Shown: positions 10,880-23,238 of the stretch, one piece after another | Layout of the letters: the number at the start of each line of letters is the position of its first letter | How positions within the stretch are numbered: position 1 is the stretch's first letter | Assembly: GCA_024516035.1 (NCBI GenBank) | Contig: CM044964.1 | Location: 10,011,624-10,075,623, forward strand | Length of the DNA stretch: 64,000 nt | Origin: Bactericera cockerelli | Taxonomy: Eukaryota > Arthropoda > Insecta > Hemiptera > Triozidae | Direction: 5' to 3' | Position numbers and translations under genes: made by a program | The notes under the pieces: model-generated | Databases searched by the model: none | What the model was told of the DNA's origin: nothing | What the model saw: only the letters and a program-made list of their open reading frames with translations

Positions 10880-13800
10880 ATGAACTCTTTTGGATCGTCC
10901 TCTCTATTCGTTGTTCAGTTCGTTGTTCTGTTCATCAGTTTTGTGGAGTGCAGTAAAACAAAATTACGTAAGTATCTATTTGATTGTTCTATTGGCTTTT
11001 CACTTATGGTTATGGGTTGTTTTCGAAGCAGGAAAATTGATATTACTAATAAATTTTTCATTTTTTTTTTTTAAAGTTGGACGCCTCAAAAATACTTAGA
11101 AATATGGTATTAGGGAAACTTCTTCTCTACTAACAACACATTAGCATGCAAATGTAAAATAACCAACCAATGTTGCTCCAGGTTTGGCATACTAAAACTT
11201 TGTGGTCAGTTTAACTCACCTGTAATTATGATACACTTATTTAATGTCTTCATTAGAAGTAGAATAGAATATGGGTCCCCCATATTTGGTGAACTTGATA
11301 AAATGAATGTAAATAAACTTGAAAGAGAGAGAAACATTTACAAGATCATTATAAATATGATCGTTTTCTAACACATAAAATATTTTACTCATATCTTAGA
11401 ATATGCAAATACTTTGATATTACTTCACTTAGTTGCAGAAGAGACATGAACATATATATTTTCTTGTTTAATAATATACACAATCTAGCTCTATGTACAT
11501 CATTCTTAGATAACTTCAAAATAAAAGTTCGAGTGTCTTCCTGTTCGAGTGTCGAATGAATATTTGTTTAGTTAGCCATTTTTTCAAATTTCAGAAATGT
11601 TAATCTAATAATAATAATAACACTCTTTAGTGGAAGGTAATCACCAGGTGAGGTTGATGTTCAAAGCATTTTCTACCACCTAATCCTCAGAGTCTTATTA
11701 TTATGTTGTCACGAACCCAAATAAATGAGGAAAAATTCATGCACTGGGTGGGATTCGAACCAACGGATCCACGCGCTACCTGGATTACCAGACTAGTGCG
11801 TTGACCACTTGACTACCAGTGCACGATTTGATATGTACAATTTCATTTTTAAAGAATATTTTTGTTCCGTGAATTTTTTACTAAGCATAAGTGTACCTTT
11901 ACTTTTTAAAAATCATCTTTTTCAATTTTTTCTTTGTTAATAAAATTGCATTTTTTGGCGTGGTGGCGTGCATTAATCCTTATGAATCCTGTCTGATTCT
12001 ATTATTAAAATTTTACTCGAAGTTTTTAAAAACTCAGCTCTAGACTATCTTAATCTTTAATCAGAGGGCATGATAGTTCAAGGTCGTTTCTAAATCAAGG
12101 CCGTTGCAGTTGTAATCTGCAATGTTTTCTTCTTTTAAATAATTTATATAAATATTTTCAATACAAGTATTAATTAAGAGAAAAGAAGTTTTAAATAGCT
12201 TCTAAAGATTAATGGAGAAAATTGATGCTGGATAACAATAGCTAGTTAGTTTGGGTAGTTTATTTCTTTATCTAATTTTAAATCATTAAATATGATGTTA
12301 ATGTTATTTTTTTATTATTGTTGTTGTTTTTGTTGTTCTCGTTGTTGTTTTTGCAGTTTATATTTTTAAAACCATTGTAGGCATTAGACATCCTAGTCAA
12401 TGGCTTGCTGAATTCCTATATCAGATCTCAAAATATCACTGAAGTTATATCCATTTAGCAAAGTTTAAGCTTTTGCGCTTGGTACTCAAATTTGAACACT
12501 CTTGATGCTGTTTTCTAAGCAAACAAGATAGATTGTTATTTTACATTAAATGGAGGGAAAAACGAAGCTAAACGAAGCTTCATACGAAGCTAAACGACAT
12601 AGGACACAATGAAGGAAGCAGAGCACGCTTTAGAAAATCAGTATTCAAAGACATCTGATTATTTATTGGCAACAAAAACAACAACTAAAAAGACTCTAAA
12701 AACGAATCAAGTTCAAGTTTAAGAAGAACAACGAGAGACGTGATATTCATAATCTCCCAAAGCGTTATGCAATTCAAGGCAAAATGCACATCTGCAGAAA
12801 AAACCAGATGGTAAAAATAAAACTACGTGGAATGTGGATTTTCATATCGGAGACCGGACTGCAACCGGTGTTACCGGTGACAATGAATATTTCACTCGTA
12901 GGCAACCGGTGTTACCGGTGACACCTCTGTTGCGTAAACAATGGATTGGCCATTGTGAGCACATGCGATGCCATAGGCAGTATCACTACCCTTGTTGATC
13001 AAGTTTTGTTTGATGACTTTGTAAATTACGTATGTACGCACTATATGTATAAATTCTCATTTATATTCAATAAATGAAACTTGATTGAAATTGTAAATTA
13101 ATGCAATTTGTCAGGTGTAGACACTGGGTAAATATGTACTTACTTACTTACCGTGTTCATGTGTTATGTCATGGTTGTGGAAGGTTTGATAACCTTTGGA
13201 AGCCCAAGACAAGTGTTCTGGGCTCCATCCATGACCTGTGTGTAGTGTATTGACATAATGCACATAATATTAAGTGTAGTAAACATATTTATTACTGGGT
13301 AAATGTTCGAATAATAACCTGTTTCAACATTGCTATACCTTCGTAAAGCATACGTAGGTGTGCCTTGGGTACATTTTATCGTTAAAATTTTATCATTTTC
13401 TACATATTTAAGGACTTTCAAATGGTCGAACTTTAGCTCCAATACAAGTTCTGTGTTTCTATTTATTATTTTTTAGATACATACTGCACTGTCAGAGAAA
13501 CTTATTTTTTGAATTTATAGTTTTAGTATTTGTGGGATACGTTTGTTTAAACTGAATGACTTATGTGTGACAACAAATAGGTTTTAAACTTAAATAATAT
13601 ACGAGTATTGTGTCTATTGTCATCAAGTTCCTGTTACCTATCTTGGTTTTTCATTTTGACCATTTGAATATTGAATACCAGTTTAACTTATTTCTTATTT
13701 TTCTAACTGATTTCAGCCGACTACATCACAAAATGTCCAGAGAAGGACCCTAACTTGGAGAAATGTGTTGCCAATCTTGTTGAAAAAATTCGACCCCATC

Positions 13801-16800
13801 TTAAAGAAGGTATGTACCTATGTAGTACAGAACGCAGTTTTATGGTTGTATTTTTGTCTTGATTCTTTTTCTATATTATAATTTTTATAGTAAATTATTC
13901 TTTTTTATGAGTATTTAAGCGTTCGTTTAGCTCAGTAGTAGGATACTCGCTTGCAATGCGGAAAGTCCCGGGTTGGAACCCCTGAGCTAACAAAAAAATT
14001 GTATATTTGGTTACAGTTGTTTGTAAGGAATAGCTTCCGGTGTGCTCGTGTTGACTCAGCACTTAAATGGGAATTATTTTGTCACTTCTCCCCCATCAGA
14101 TGGGAAAGGATGGGAAATCTACAACACATACATACTTCGGGATGGGAGAGCTACAACACGGACTACGAAAGTCTACATTGGCTGTGAAACACTCATCGAA
14201 ATAAAATCGTTACCAATCGTAGATAAAATCATTGTGTAGTTCAGAATAAGTGAATATGTATTCAGTGAACCTAAAACTAAGAAAGACTACTCAAATTTAG
14301 TCCCTTGTGATATTTACCAATTACTTTTCTTGGCCAAAACCAAATTGTAGGAATGTAGCTTGATTGAGGTTTCGTCAGTCAATCAAGGGTGAATCCCCGT
14401 TTTGAAGGATTTTAGAATTAGAAGAAACTTTGATGAAAAAAAATAAGATGATGACATTTGAGAAAAGACATTTCGAGAACCAAGTTCTTAAATTTCCAAT
14501 TTCTTTCACTCCCCAGGTATTCCAGAACTAGGTGTTCCCAAAATGGAGCCTCTCATAATCCCAGAGGTCCACTTCTCCAGAGGGGATCTTTTCAAAGCCG
14601 TGGGAAAGAATGTGGTTGTATACGGTGGCACCAACTTCAAAGTTAGAGATCTCAAGTAAGTACCTACAATGAGAATGTAAACAGGGAAAATTCTTTTGTT
14701 AAATGACATGCGTAAACTGAAATTTATTGTGGTCTGACGCACTGCCGGGTGACAGGAATAATTTGAAATGCAATATTATGGATCGTTTTAGTTAAACCTG
14801 ATGTAGGAAATTACTATTGGATTTTTTGGAACATCACATGACAGTTGATTTGGCCAAGAGAACTAGTCAATTGAAGAACTCGTCAACTGGCTTTCTTTTA
14901 TTATTTCTTTTCTCGTACGTTTTCGTTCTCTATTGTACTTTTTCTTTCTCGTCCAGTAAGCTTCTTTTCTAGATGCTAAGTTTGGCTAAATGTTAAAGAT
15001 TAACTCTCCGTCTGATTATTATCAATGAAATCAAAACCTGTTTCTTTAATTTATTTTTATATATCGATTTTCTTATTATTATTATTATTTTACGCTTTAT
15101 TAAATTAGAACATAATATATTTATACAAACAGTTAATTACAAATTAATATACAAGAAGAAGTAATAATAAAAATAATAAATAATAAAGTTATCATGTTTA
15201 CTAAATACACTCAAACTCGCTTTACTAAATCCACGCTGAAACCCGGACTTGAACCACCGACCTCCAGGTTACAAGTCCGCCGCCTTAGCGATCAAGCTAC
15301 TGAGGTCGGTTAATTACAAAATAATATACAATATAAGAAGAAGTAAAAATCGAAAAAAACAGAATGGAGAAAAAATAAATAAATATATAAACATGTCCTA
15401 ATTAAAGGGTGGGGTTATTTCCTTTGGCAATCTCTTCCAGCCAACCTTTTATGTATCGATTCCTCTATCATTCTCTTCCAGACTGGACAGTTTCTTTTAT
15501 TTATTTTTTATATATCAATTTTCTTTTGATATTTTCTTCTTTATGTATCGATTCCTCCAACATTCTCTTCCAGACTGGACATGCAGAAGAACGTGTTCCT
15601 CTTGTCCGTATTCCTGCCTAAGATCACGTTCGAGGCAGACTATGATGTGAACGCCCTCATAATAGTTCCTATCAAGGGTCGTGGCCCCATGACTGGAAAC
15701 GCCAGTAAGTATTCTATCCCCAATTCATCATCATATGGTGGCGTCATCGTGAACGATGGTAGCCAGACAGTGGAGGAATGACTCAGTACTTCTACCACTG
15801 TCTTCACAAGGAGGCTAATAATTGACAAAGGCCCCCAGAACCAAACCAATGCTGGTCTACTCCCTGTTTATAGTCCCCCAGCCAGACTCATCCCCAATTG
15901 CAAAGTCCTTAAGGAATAATTCTAATTATGTAGTATGTTTTAGAAGCAAGTTTCAAAACGATTTTCGACCAAAAGGAACATGTGTCAATTATGACACAAA
16001 ATTGTAAATTTTAATATGGCCCAAAATTATTTCAGGAGCGAATCTCCAGGGAGACATTGTCTTTTGATTTACAAAAACCCATATAAAATTGAAATAATTT
16101 AAACGTAAAACCAAATTGATTCAGGATGTCTGCACTAGTGTATACAGTGTACGCGTGTACATTTGTTTGAGTTTCTATGTATGTAAACGTCTATTGCACA
16201 TTTTAATGACGGTTTTGTTTAAGTGCTTAACTGAAGAAGCAATTGATTATTCGCATCATGATCCGAGTTAAATCTGATTCTTATCAACATTAGATCCATG
16301 GCTCATGACGCACAGACAGGTAATCAGATCTAAGATAACAAACAACCCACGTCATTGGTTGGTTGACTATGTTTTTTTCATGAAGAAAACTTTTATACCT
16401 TTCAATTTATAGTCTATTGACGTAACAAAACACCTCTTCTAAAGCATTCTTTATATAAATCTACTGTGATTTACTGTCTGATTTAACTTCTGCCAAATGT
16501 GTAACTGACTAGGTTATAAATATGTTGCAATTTTTTGTTACTGGAGAATTTTTCTCTTTGAGATTTCCTTACTCCCAAAGAGAAGAAGAAAACAAAACCA
16601 AAACTTCAATATTTGTATACTATAGTAGTTATATACAAGGAAGTATATTAACAATAATATTACTTTCGATATTAAGTAGTAAAATAAACGTTTATTTTTC
16701 TTTATACCTTATTTAATCTGACAATTTCCTTCAAAATAATGTATGATTTTATCTGTGGTGAAGCACAAGGCCTCTTCACAATTTTTGTGGTAAGTGCAGC

Positions 16801-17882
16801 ATTACTAAGAGCCTCCTATACTTTTCGAATTCTATTACATTAATTTCTTTTTACTCTGGTAATGCCGCACTAGTCGTTACTCATACAAGTAACTACTCAT
16901 TTTTCCTCACGAGGTATGAGTGGACCCCGAACATCCAACTACAGAGCAGAAAAATTCCTGCCCCGCTGGGAATCGAACCCAGGTCACCATGCGTGCAATG
17001 CCTAGCGCGCTAACTCACTCTGCCACGGTGACTCAATTTCCTTCAAAATTATAATCGTACTAATCTGTTTTCATTGCAGCCAAAATTGTGGGTGACGCTC
17101 TGCTCAAGGGCAAACGCTACAAGAAAGATGGCGAGACCTACTTGAAGTTTGTCAACCTCGACTTGAACATTGACATCGGTGACTACAACATGAAGCTCCG
17201 CAATCTGTTCAATGGAAACAAGGCGCTCAGTGAGTTTAATATTTTTTAAAATATCAGTTCGAGATAACTTTGAGATATTCAAGAAGGAGGTTGACCTTGA
17301 TATGTACAAATAATATCTAGAAGTTAGCTACGACAAGGTCATTATTGTCTTCCTGATTTCTTCCAGATGTACTTGGTTAATGACAAAGAGTGTGAAAAGG
17401 TAAAAAGATAAACTGTCTGAATGTCTTCAGATTTGCGGTTAAAGGCTAAAATTAAGTCTTAGCCTTGTTAAGATTACATTGAAGAAACAAAAGATAAGAG
17501 GTTCAAAAATTACAAACTAGGTAATCTTCTTGAATTTGAGTAGAGGTTGATTTGAAATTTCACTGTCAGAATTGAAAATTGATGGAATCAGTGTCGCTGT
17601 ATTTAGACCATATTACCAAATAATATTCCTCAGTATTGATTTTGTAAAGGATCATTCATTACCTTTATCTCTGCGAAACAATGGATAATAATTGTTTTAG
17701 TACTAGAACTATCCACATTCATTTTTCTTTCAGATGACAACGTGAACTTTGTCATCAATGACAACAAGGAAGAACTGAAGAGAGACTTGAAGCCTCTGGT
17801 GCAGACTGTCATCTCCAAACTCATCCTTGATCTGGTCAACAGCATCTTCAACAACTTCAGTCTGGATGATGTTCTTGGTTAA
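10880..17882 (+). CDS. Takeout/JHBP-family secreted carrier, gene 1 (6 exons, 249 aa)
   Basis: Exons 10880-10967, 13717-13809, 14517-14655, 15574-15704, 17080-17229 and 17734-17882 join in frame through GT/AG introns and encode 249 residues, the usual family length. Residues 1-24 form a signal peptide (hydrophobic FVVQFVVLFISFVEC). Exon 2 gives LPDYITKCPEKDPNLEKCV, with the two N-terminal cysteines that form the conserved disulfide. Exon 3 gives IPELGVPKMEPLIIPEV, a family hallmark, followed by the FKVRDLK beta-segment. Exon 5 carries KFVNLDLNIDIGDYNMKLRN and LFNGNKAL, and the C-terminus is amphipathic (VISKLILDLVNSIFNN). Family members are secreted alpha/beta-wrap lipid carriers, and some bind juvenile hormone or affect feeding and circadian output; ligand and role here are unknown. 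Introns contain SINEs (13921-14208, 15070-15440, 16860-17035). A possible AATAAA is at 18879. It converges with gene 2. Confidence 0.92.
11606..11824 (-). mobile_element. tRNA-derived SINE, family G, copy 2
   Basis: Best-preserved copy. The minus strand reads TGCACTGGTAGTCAAGTGG, then GGTTCGAATCCCACCCAGT (B box) and the shared body, with an ATT tail. It lies in intron 1 of takeout gene 1. Confidence 0.85.
11825..12860. other. Intron 1 sequence with no recognised element
   Basis: AT-rich, with a GTT/TTG-rich run around 12310-12355. I see no exon or clear repeat. Confidence 0.5.
12862..12924 (+). repeat. Direct repeat of a GC-rich palindromic 20-mer
   Basis: GCAACCGGTGTTACCGGTGACA occurs twice (about 12861 and 12904), separated by about 20 bp. 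Each unit is itself near-palindromic (ACCGGTGTTACCGGT). It stands out in an AT-rich intron. Function unknown. Confidence 0.6.
12955..13090 (+). mobile_element. Retroelement 3'-end-like repeat
   Basis: Shares TTGATCAAGTTTTGTT and a terminal AAACTTGAT with 26505-27660, as expected for a LINE or SINE 3' end present in several copies. No coding. Placement is tentative. Confidence 0.4.
13921..14208 (+). mobile_element. tRNA-derived SINE, family B, copy in takeout 1 intron 2
   Basis: The tRNA-like head has TTAGCTCAGTAGTAGGATAC (A box) and GGGTTGGAACCCC (B box). The body TTGGTTACAGTTGTTTGTAA is shared with 37748-38030 and, inverted, with 21979-22268. Confidence 0.85.
15070..15440 (-). mobile_element. 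Family C AAT-tailed repeat, interrupted by SINE D
   Basis: The right end GGCAATCTCTTCCAGCCAAC and left ATT-rich tail match 46575-46775, 53625-53805, 54085-55945 and 59167-59355. On the minus strand it runs from a conserved head (GGTTGG-GAAGAGATTGCC) to an AAT tail, the polarity of a retroposed element. A tRNA-type SINE interrupts it at about 15166-15308. Confidence 0.7.
15166..15308 (-). mobile_element. tRNA-derived SINE, family D, with target duplication
   Basis: The minus strand begins CGACCTCAGTAGCTTGATCG and has GGTTCAAGTCCGGGTTTCAG (B box). It is flanked by long direct repeats, GTTAATTACAAATTAATATA at 15132 and a near-identical copy at 15309, which mark insertion into the family C element. 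Confidence 0.8.
16860..17035 (-). mobile_element. tRNA-derived SINE, family F, copy 1
   Basis: The minus strand reads GTCACCGTGGCAGAGTGAGT at the head and GGGTTCGATTCCCAGCGGGG at the B box. The body (TTCGGGGTCCACTCATACC) is shared with 35281-35457. It ends about 45 bp before exon 5 of takeout gene 1. Confidence 0.85.
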
Positions 17883-19190
17883 ATCGAAGCTGATGTGCCA
17901 CACAGTGACAATATCAGCCCATCTTAAGACCGAAGGTTGCAGTTCAAACTCATCTTCCTTCCAATCAAACTCAACTGGCGTATTCCATTCTCTCGAAACT
18001 ACCAAACTTTTGACTGTTTTGTGTGTTGACGGGAGATTTGGATGGTTGAACGGAAAATGCGCCTGAACTGATAGTCTGAAGGAGGACAAATAGTGTGTGG
18101 GATCACAAGCATTTCTTTGACTGATTGTTCGACTTAAATGATATGAACAATGAATAAGGTTGATATACAGAGATTTTCTTTGGCGTTGGTGAACTTAAAC
18201 AGTTTTTTCTGACTTATATGCGATGAACATTATTCAGACTCCTAACTATGTCCAAGTAGAGGCACAATATCAGATCTACAATAACAAACGTAGACAAAGT
18301 AGTGGAAGTTTACCTTGAAGGAGGCGTCGGGGAATCATTTGCTCATTAAGGAACTTCTGGCTACAAAATTGTAAATGACAATTGCTTCTTCTAGAATCGT
18401 CTATCGCAGAGTTGTTTTCCAAGCGATGTAAAAACTCGGAAAATATACAGAATTATTCGTAATGTATCTATTTATGTGGGAATGCCTGTTATTTCCCATG
18501 AAACCGATTGTTAGATGCTCACTTGTTCAGATGGAAAAGATTAGGTATCATAGTGGTCATTAGTTACCTACTGATTTTTATCACTAGCAGTTTGCAGGAA
18601 GAGTGTTGAGTCTATAAATGACTTGAACAAAATGATGATCAAAATTGACCAATTTTTTTACTAATTTTCAAAAATGTCCAGTTATTAGATTATAAAATAA
18701 TAACGAACTGATTTTTGCTCGTATATTAGTAAATTTTATTTTCAAATCGAGACACGTGCGTTAGGAAAAATAGCCCTACCCAGGTAGTATTTTTTAGTTG
18801 ACTTATGTTATTCCAAATAACATAAATATCATTATTACTGATTCATATTATTCATCTTTCGTTTATTGGTTTTTAATGAATAAATTACCAGTTGCAAGAA
18901 CTGGTTCCATTTTTTGATCATTTCATTCTCAAACAGTGCTAAAATAGTTGGTCAAATATTTAGTTACTTTCGTGATATCTTGATGTTTTTAAAAGATGTG
19001 AATTTATATTAAATTTATTGTAAAAATAAAATAACATAGTTCAAAACTTGTTTAGTATTTTTCATTTTTATTATTCAATAAATAGGTTTCAACAATCAAT
19101 AACAGTAAGTTCTTGTATCAAATACTGATAGTAGTAGGTCACCTTCAGTAGCGGTGTGATTTGACTGCAAATCGGAAGATCGGATTTTTG
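17883..19190. other. 3' region between convergent takeout genes 1 and 2
   Basis: No coding is supported. Open frames near 17730-18090 on the minus strand are antisense to exon 6. AATAAA candidates occur at 18879-18884 and 19026-19031 on the plus strand. Confidence 0.5.
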
Positions 19191-19191
19191 G

Positions 19192-19364
19192 GTTTAACGT
19201 CGCTTTCATGGTTATATCACGATGGGGGTGTAAACCTCCATTCGCAGTATACTGACAAACCTGCTACTCACATTAACTCACCCAGTCTGGGTTGGGCCGG
19301 AATGCCAGCATCACGAAGTTCACCTCGCTGGACGTTGTGGAACTTCGGTGATACCACTGATACC
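19192..19364 (-). mobile_element. 5S-rRNA-derived SINE (family E), 5'-truncated copy
   Basis: The minus strand contains ATCACCGAAGTTCCACAACG and the body ending GGTTTACACCCCCATCGTG, continuing to the CGTTAAACCC end. The first ~30 bp of the 5S head are missing. Confidence 0.75.
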
Positions 19365-19489
19365 ACATGTTCAGCAGGGAAAATATCATATGCCTTAAAA
19401 TTTAGGACAGTTTCAACACATACATGACCCGTTAATTTGTAAAGAAGAGCACCATTCATAGTGTGTGCAATTGAGGGATCAATGAAAAC

Positions 19490-19666
19490 AATATCGCCTT
19501 ATTCTTACTACCCGATTACGACTATTAAGTGCCATTATTCTAGCAGTAAGCTCAAGACGCATTATTATCTGGTAAAAATCCCAAATGGGAGGATAAGTTG
19601 TCATGTCCCGGCTGGGTTTTGCTGGATTCACAGAGTGTCGCCTTGACCACTGAGCTACCAGGACAG
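19490..19666 (-). mobile_element. tRNA-derived SINE, family A, copy 1
   Basis: The minus strand reads CTGTCCTGGTAGCTCAGTGG, then an internally deleted tRNA head, then CATGACAACTTATCCTCCCA and the body shared with 22655-22866. It lies about 130 bp downstream of the stop codon of takeout gene 2 and may be in its 3' UTR. Confidence 0.8.
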
Positions 19667-19797
19667 ACGGGAAATGACCTAATGATGGGAAAACTTTATC
19701 AATAAGTTGTTCCATAGCTGCCACATCCGGTCGTGTTTGTGACCCCTCAAACGAACCTTTAGACTACCAGGAACTTATTGGAAAAGACTTCTTAACT

Positions 19798-21978
19798 CTA
19801 ATCTTTGAAGAGACTATCGAACGGGAAGCTCTCTGCAATGCCGTCAGCAGCCCCCAGCAGGAACTTGTTTAGAGACTTTTCGATGATGGGTGACAGCTCT
19901 TTCATGAAGGCCTCAAAGTTCTGGTTGATAGCTGTGTTAACAACTTCACCTGAAAAAAAAAATAAAAAGACAGTTTGTGGAATGAAATAGAAGAATTCTG
20001 GAACTCAGGTGAAGCTAAAATTAAGGAGGTGGTGACAATCAAACTATGACGGAGATTAGACTTTAAAAAGAACAATTTTGTTCAGCTATCAGCCACATAA
20101 TAGGTATGATAATACGGAAAAGAAATCGTTATCATTTTGATACATTTTATGGACCGTTCTTATGAAAAAGAATCGTTATAATATCAAAATGAGTACATAC
20201 AGGCAACACCCACAACATTGAATTTAGCATACAAAAATTTGAGCCAGCACACAAAACATCGAAAGTGTAATGCAAGTGCAAAATTAAAGACCTTTTTCCT
20301 GACAAAAGTCATATCCTCCGAACGGTTTTTAAAATTATAGAGGAGAATCCTAGTTTTGTCTTTATTTAGGTGGTTATCATGCAGGCGCGGTGCTAAGGAG
20401 CTGCGGAGCTCCAGCAACCCCAGACGAAAAATAAAAAAGAGAGGATTTTCTCAAGTCGTACACAGTACACAATAAATATCATCCCACATTTCTAGAATAA
20501 TTAATGCATAATTATTATAATAAGCATGGTAAACAAACTTATTTTTTTTTAGATACTGAAAGAGCGACTATATTAATCCTATTTTAGTCCGGTATTCAGC
20601 ACCCCCAAAACATTTCCCCACCGGCCGTGCCTGTTATCATGTGTTCCTACACTTTGCCGTAAAAGCAAACCATAGACTACAACTCATGAAAAACATAGAT
20701 AGATCACAAGACATTGCTTCTGAGTCTCTCTCAACCTGGCGTGGACTCGCAACGTAGAGCTCAGCAGTTCGACCTCCGAAGTGTGGCAAATATTGAGTAA
20801 GGTGAGTTTTAATGAATTGTCACATCACGACTGTAATTTACACAAACAAGGTATGATAACTTAAACTGAACTTCCTAGCATAGACATTTCTAATTTTATT
20901 TAGAAGGTGGAGAAGCTTAATGAACGATTTAAACTCTAGGTTTTTTAATACATTATGATTATACATATAGGGTACCTTGGTATATCTAGAAATCTGTAAA
21001 ATCAAGTAAATACTAACACATGTTACAAGATTGGTCTAAAAATCTCCAAGAATTTCAATGATTCACTGTCGATATCCAAATTACCTTAACTCAAATCTCT
21101 TCTTCTGAGAACATATTAATTGCAAATGGAGACAGGTTATGTTTAAGAGTGAGTCATTTATTATGATTCATTAATGAGGAAAAGACCCGTCCGATTGATA
21201 AATAGGTTTACATTTTGTCGATGAGAATCTGTGTCTAGCAGTAGCTTCATTGATTGGAGGAGGACTTGAGACCTGGAGGTTGGTGGTTCAAGACCGGGTT
21301 TCAGCGTGATATTACAGCTTTTCTAAAGCTGTAATATCACCAAAGTGATTTATACAAATATGATAACTTTTCAGCAGACTTATTGCTTCAAATAATGTGA
21401 CACGCATCTAGCTGACCATGGTAGCAAATTGGGATACCCCAAAACAAGTTAAAGGAAAAAATCGGGGTTTTTTGTTGTTGATAGAAGACTATTCCAAATT
21501 TATAATAGCTGTACTTAAGTATCCATTTTCACTACTTGATAACATGCAAATGCTTTTGTTCTGGCTACGAGTCAGAGGAAAAGTTGTTATGTACCGGCTG
21601 GGTTTTGAACCCGCGACCTCTGGAACCTGTGAATTCACAGAGTGCCGCCTTTACCACTGAGGTACCGGGACATATTCTTACCGAGTTGCTTGTCTCCATT
21701 GAACAGGTTGCTGAGGTGAATCTTGCCCTTATGCACTTTGATCTTGATACTCATATCGCTGAAGTGATACACAACTGCACCATCTTTCTCCATTTTGTTT
21801 CCGTGCATCACCACGTGGGCTTTGATGTCATCTGATGGGAGCAAAGAAGAAAGCATTAGGAATGTTTCCATAATCAAACCTGGCCATAAGAGAAGTAAAT
21901 ATAAGAGAAACCTGCATAAATTAATATGTAATTATATATATAAAAAAAAATCTAGTTCAAATTTACCACTCTAAGGAG

Positions 21979-22011
<33 letters not shown>

Positions 22012-23197
22012 TGAGTGTTTCACAGCCTTTTTTATTTCGTAGCCATGAAACAGGAGCTACTGTAGACGCTTGTGGTCTGTGTTGTAGCCTGCCCATCCCG
22101 TAGTATGCCTCCCCTCTGATGGGCGAGAAGTGACACAAAACTTCCCATTTAGGTGCTGGGTCAAAACCCAGCACCTAATTAAGAATAAAAAAATTTGTCG
22201 GCGCGGGGGTTCGAACCCGGGACCTTCCGCATGGCAAGCGAGTGCTTAACCACTGAGCTAATCGCGCGCGTGTAAGTATATTTTCCACAAATTCGCAAGT
22301 TTTAACAAAATGCTTGTTATTTTTATTCACTCCTGCTAATATTTCTTCATATCTAAAGTATGCATTGTGAAATACAATATAAGATCAGTACTTATATTGT
22401 ATTTAAAAATTTTATTTTTAAATACAATATAAGTACTGATCTTCCTAACTTCAGGTTACCGAATATGTAGGTATAATACTGACAAACATTTCCAGTAATG
22501 TTCTCGAATCCCTTGATAGCCAACATGATAATCTTCCTATCCAAAAGATACTTAAACAATACTTACAGACATCTCCAGTATTGTTCCCGATTCCCTTGAT
22601 AATTAACATAATAATCTTCCAATCCAAAGGATACTAAAAAAATACTTACTGTCTGTCCCGGTAGCTCAGTGGTAAAGGCGGTACTCTGTGAATCCAGAGT
22701 TTTCAGAGGTCGTGGGTTCGAAACCCAACCGGGACATGACAAGTTATCCTCCCATTTGGGATTTTTACCACATAATAATATGTCTTGGGCTTACTGCTGG
22801 AATAATGGGACTTTAGTGGTCTTAATCGGGCAGTATAAATAAGACGATATTATTATTATTATTATTACTTACAGACATCTCCAGTAATGTTCCCGTTTCC
22901 CTTGATAGCCAACATGATGATTTTCCCGTCGACATGGTACTGGCCATCGAGACGCAGATGTGGAAAGCTCACATCGAACTTGAACTCATGACTGTCCGAG
23001 TCCATGGAGAGTTTGCCCAGGGTGAAGTCACTGGGCGCGTGGACGTACAAGTCCTTGGTGGATATCTTGAGAACCTGGTGGTCAGCTGCCACCAACTCCT
23101 TGATGAACAGAGGCTCCAGCTTGGGCACGTTCAGCTCGGGAATGCCTTGAAGGAAGAAAAGATGTTCAACTTGTTAACTGGTGAGACTTTTTTATGT

Positions 23198-23238
<41 letters not shown>

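Noticed and set aside
13951..14239. Extra exon or gene in takeout 1 intron 2
   Set aside because: The open frames lie wholly in a family B SINE.
17730..18089. Minus-strand 119-codon frame
   Set aside because: Antisense to the last exon and 3' UTR of takeout gene 1, whose sense reading is well supported.
22652..22740. Functional tRNA gene (A and B boxes, tRNA-like fold)
   Set aside because: The head continues into a body and tail shared by several copies, and pairing in the stems is imperfect; it is a SINE head. The same applies to the other tRNA-like segments in the window.
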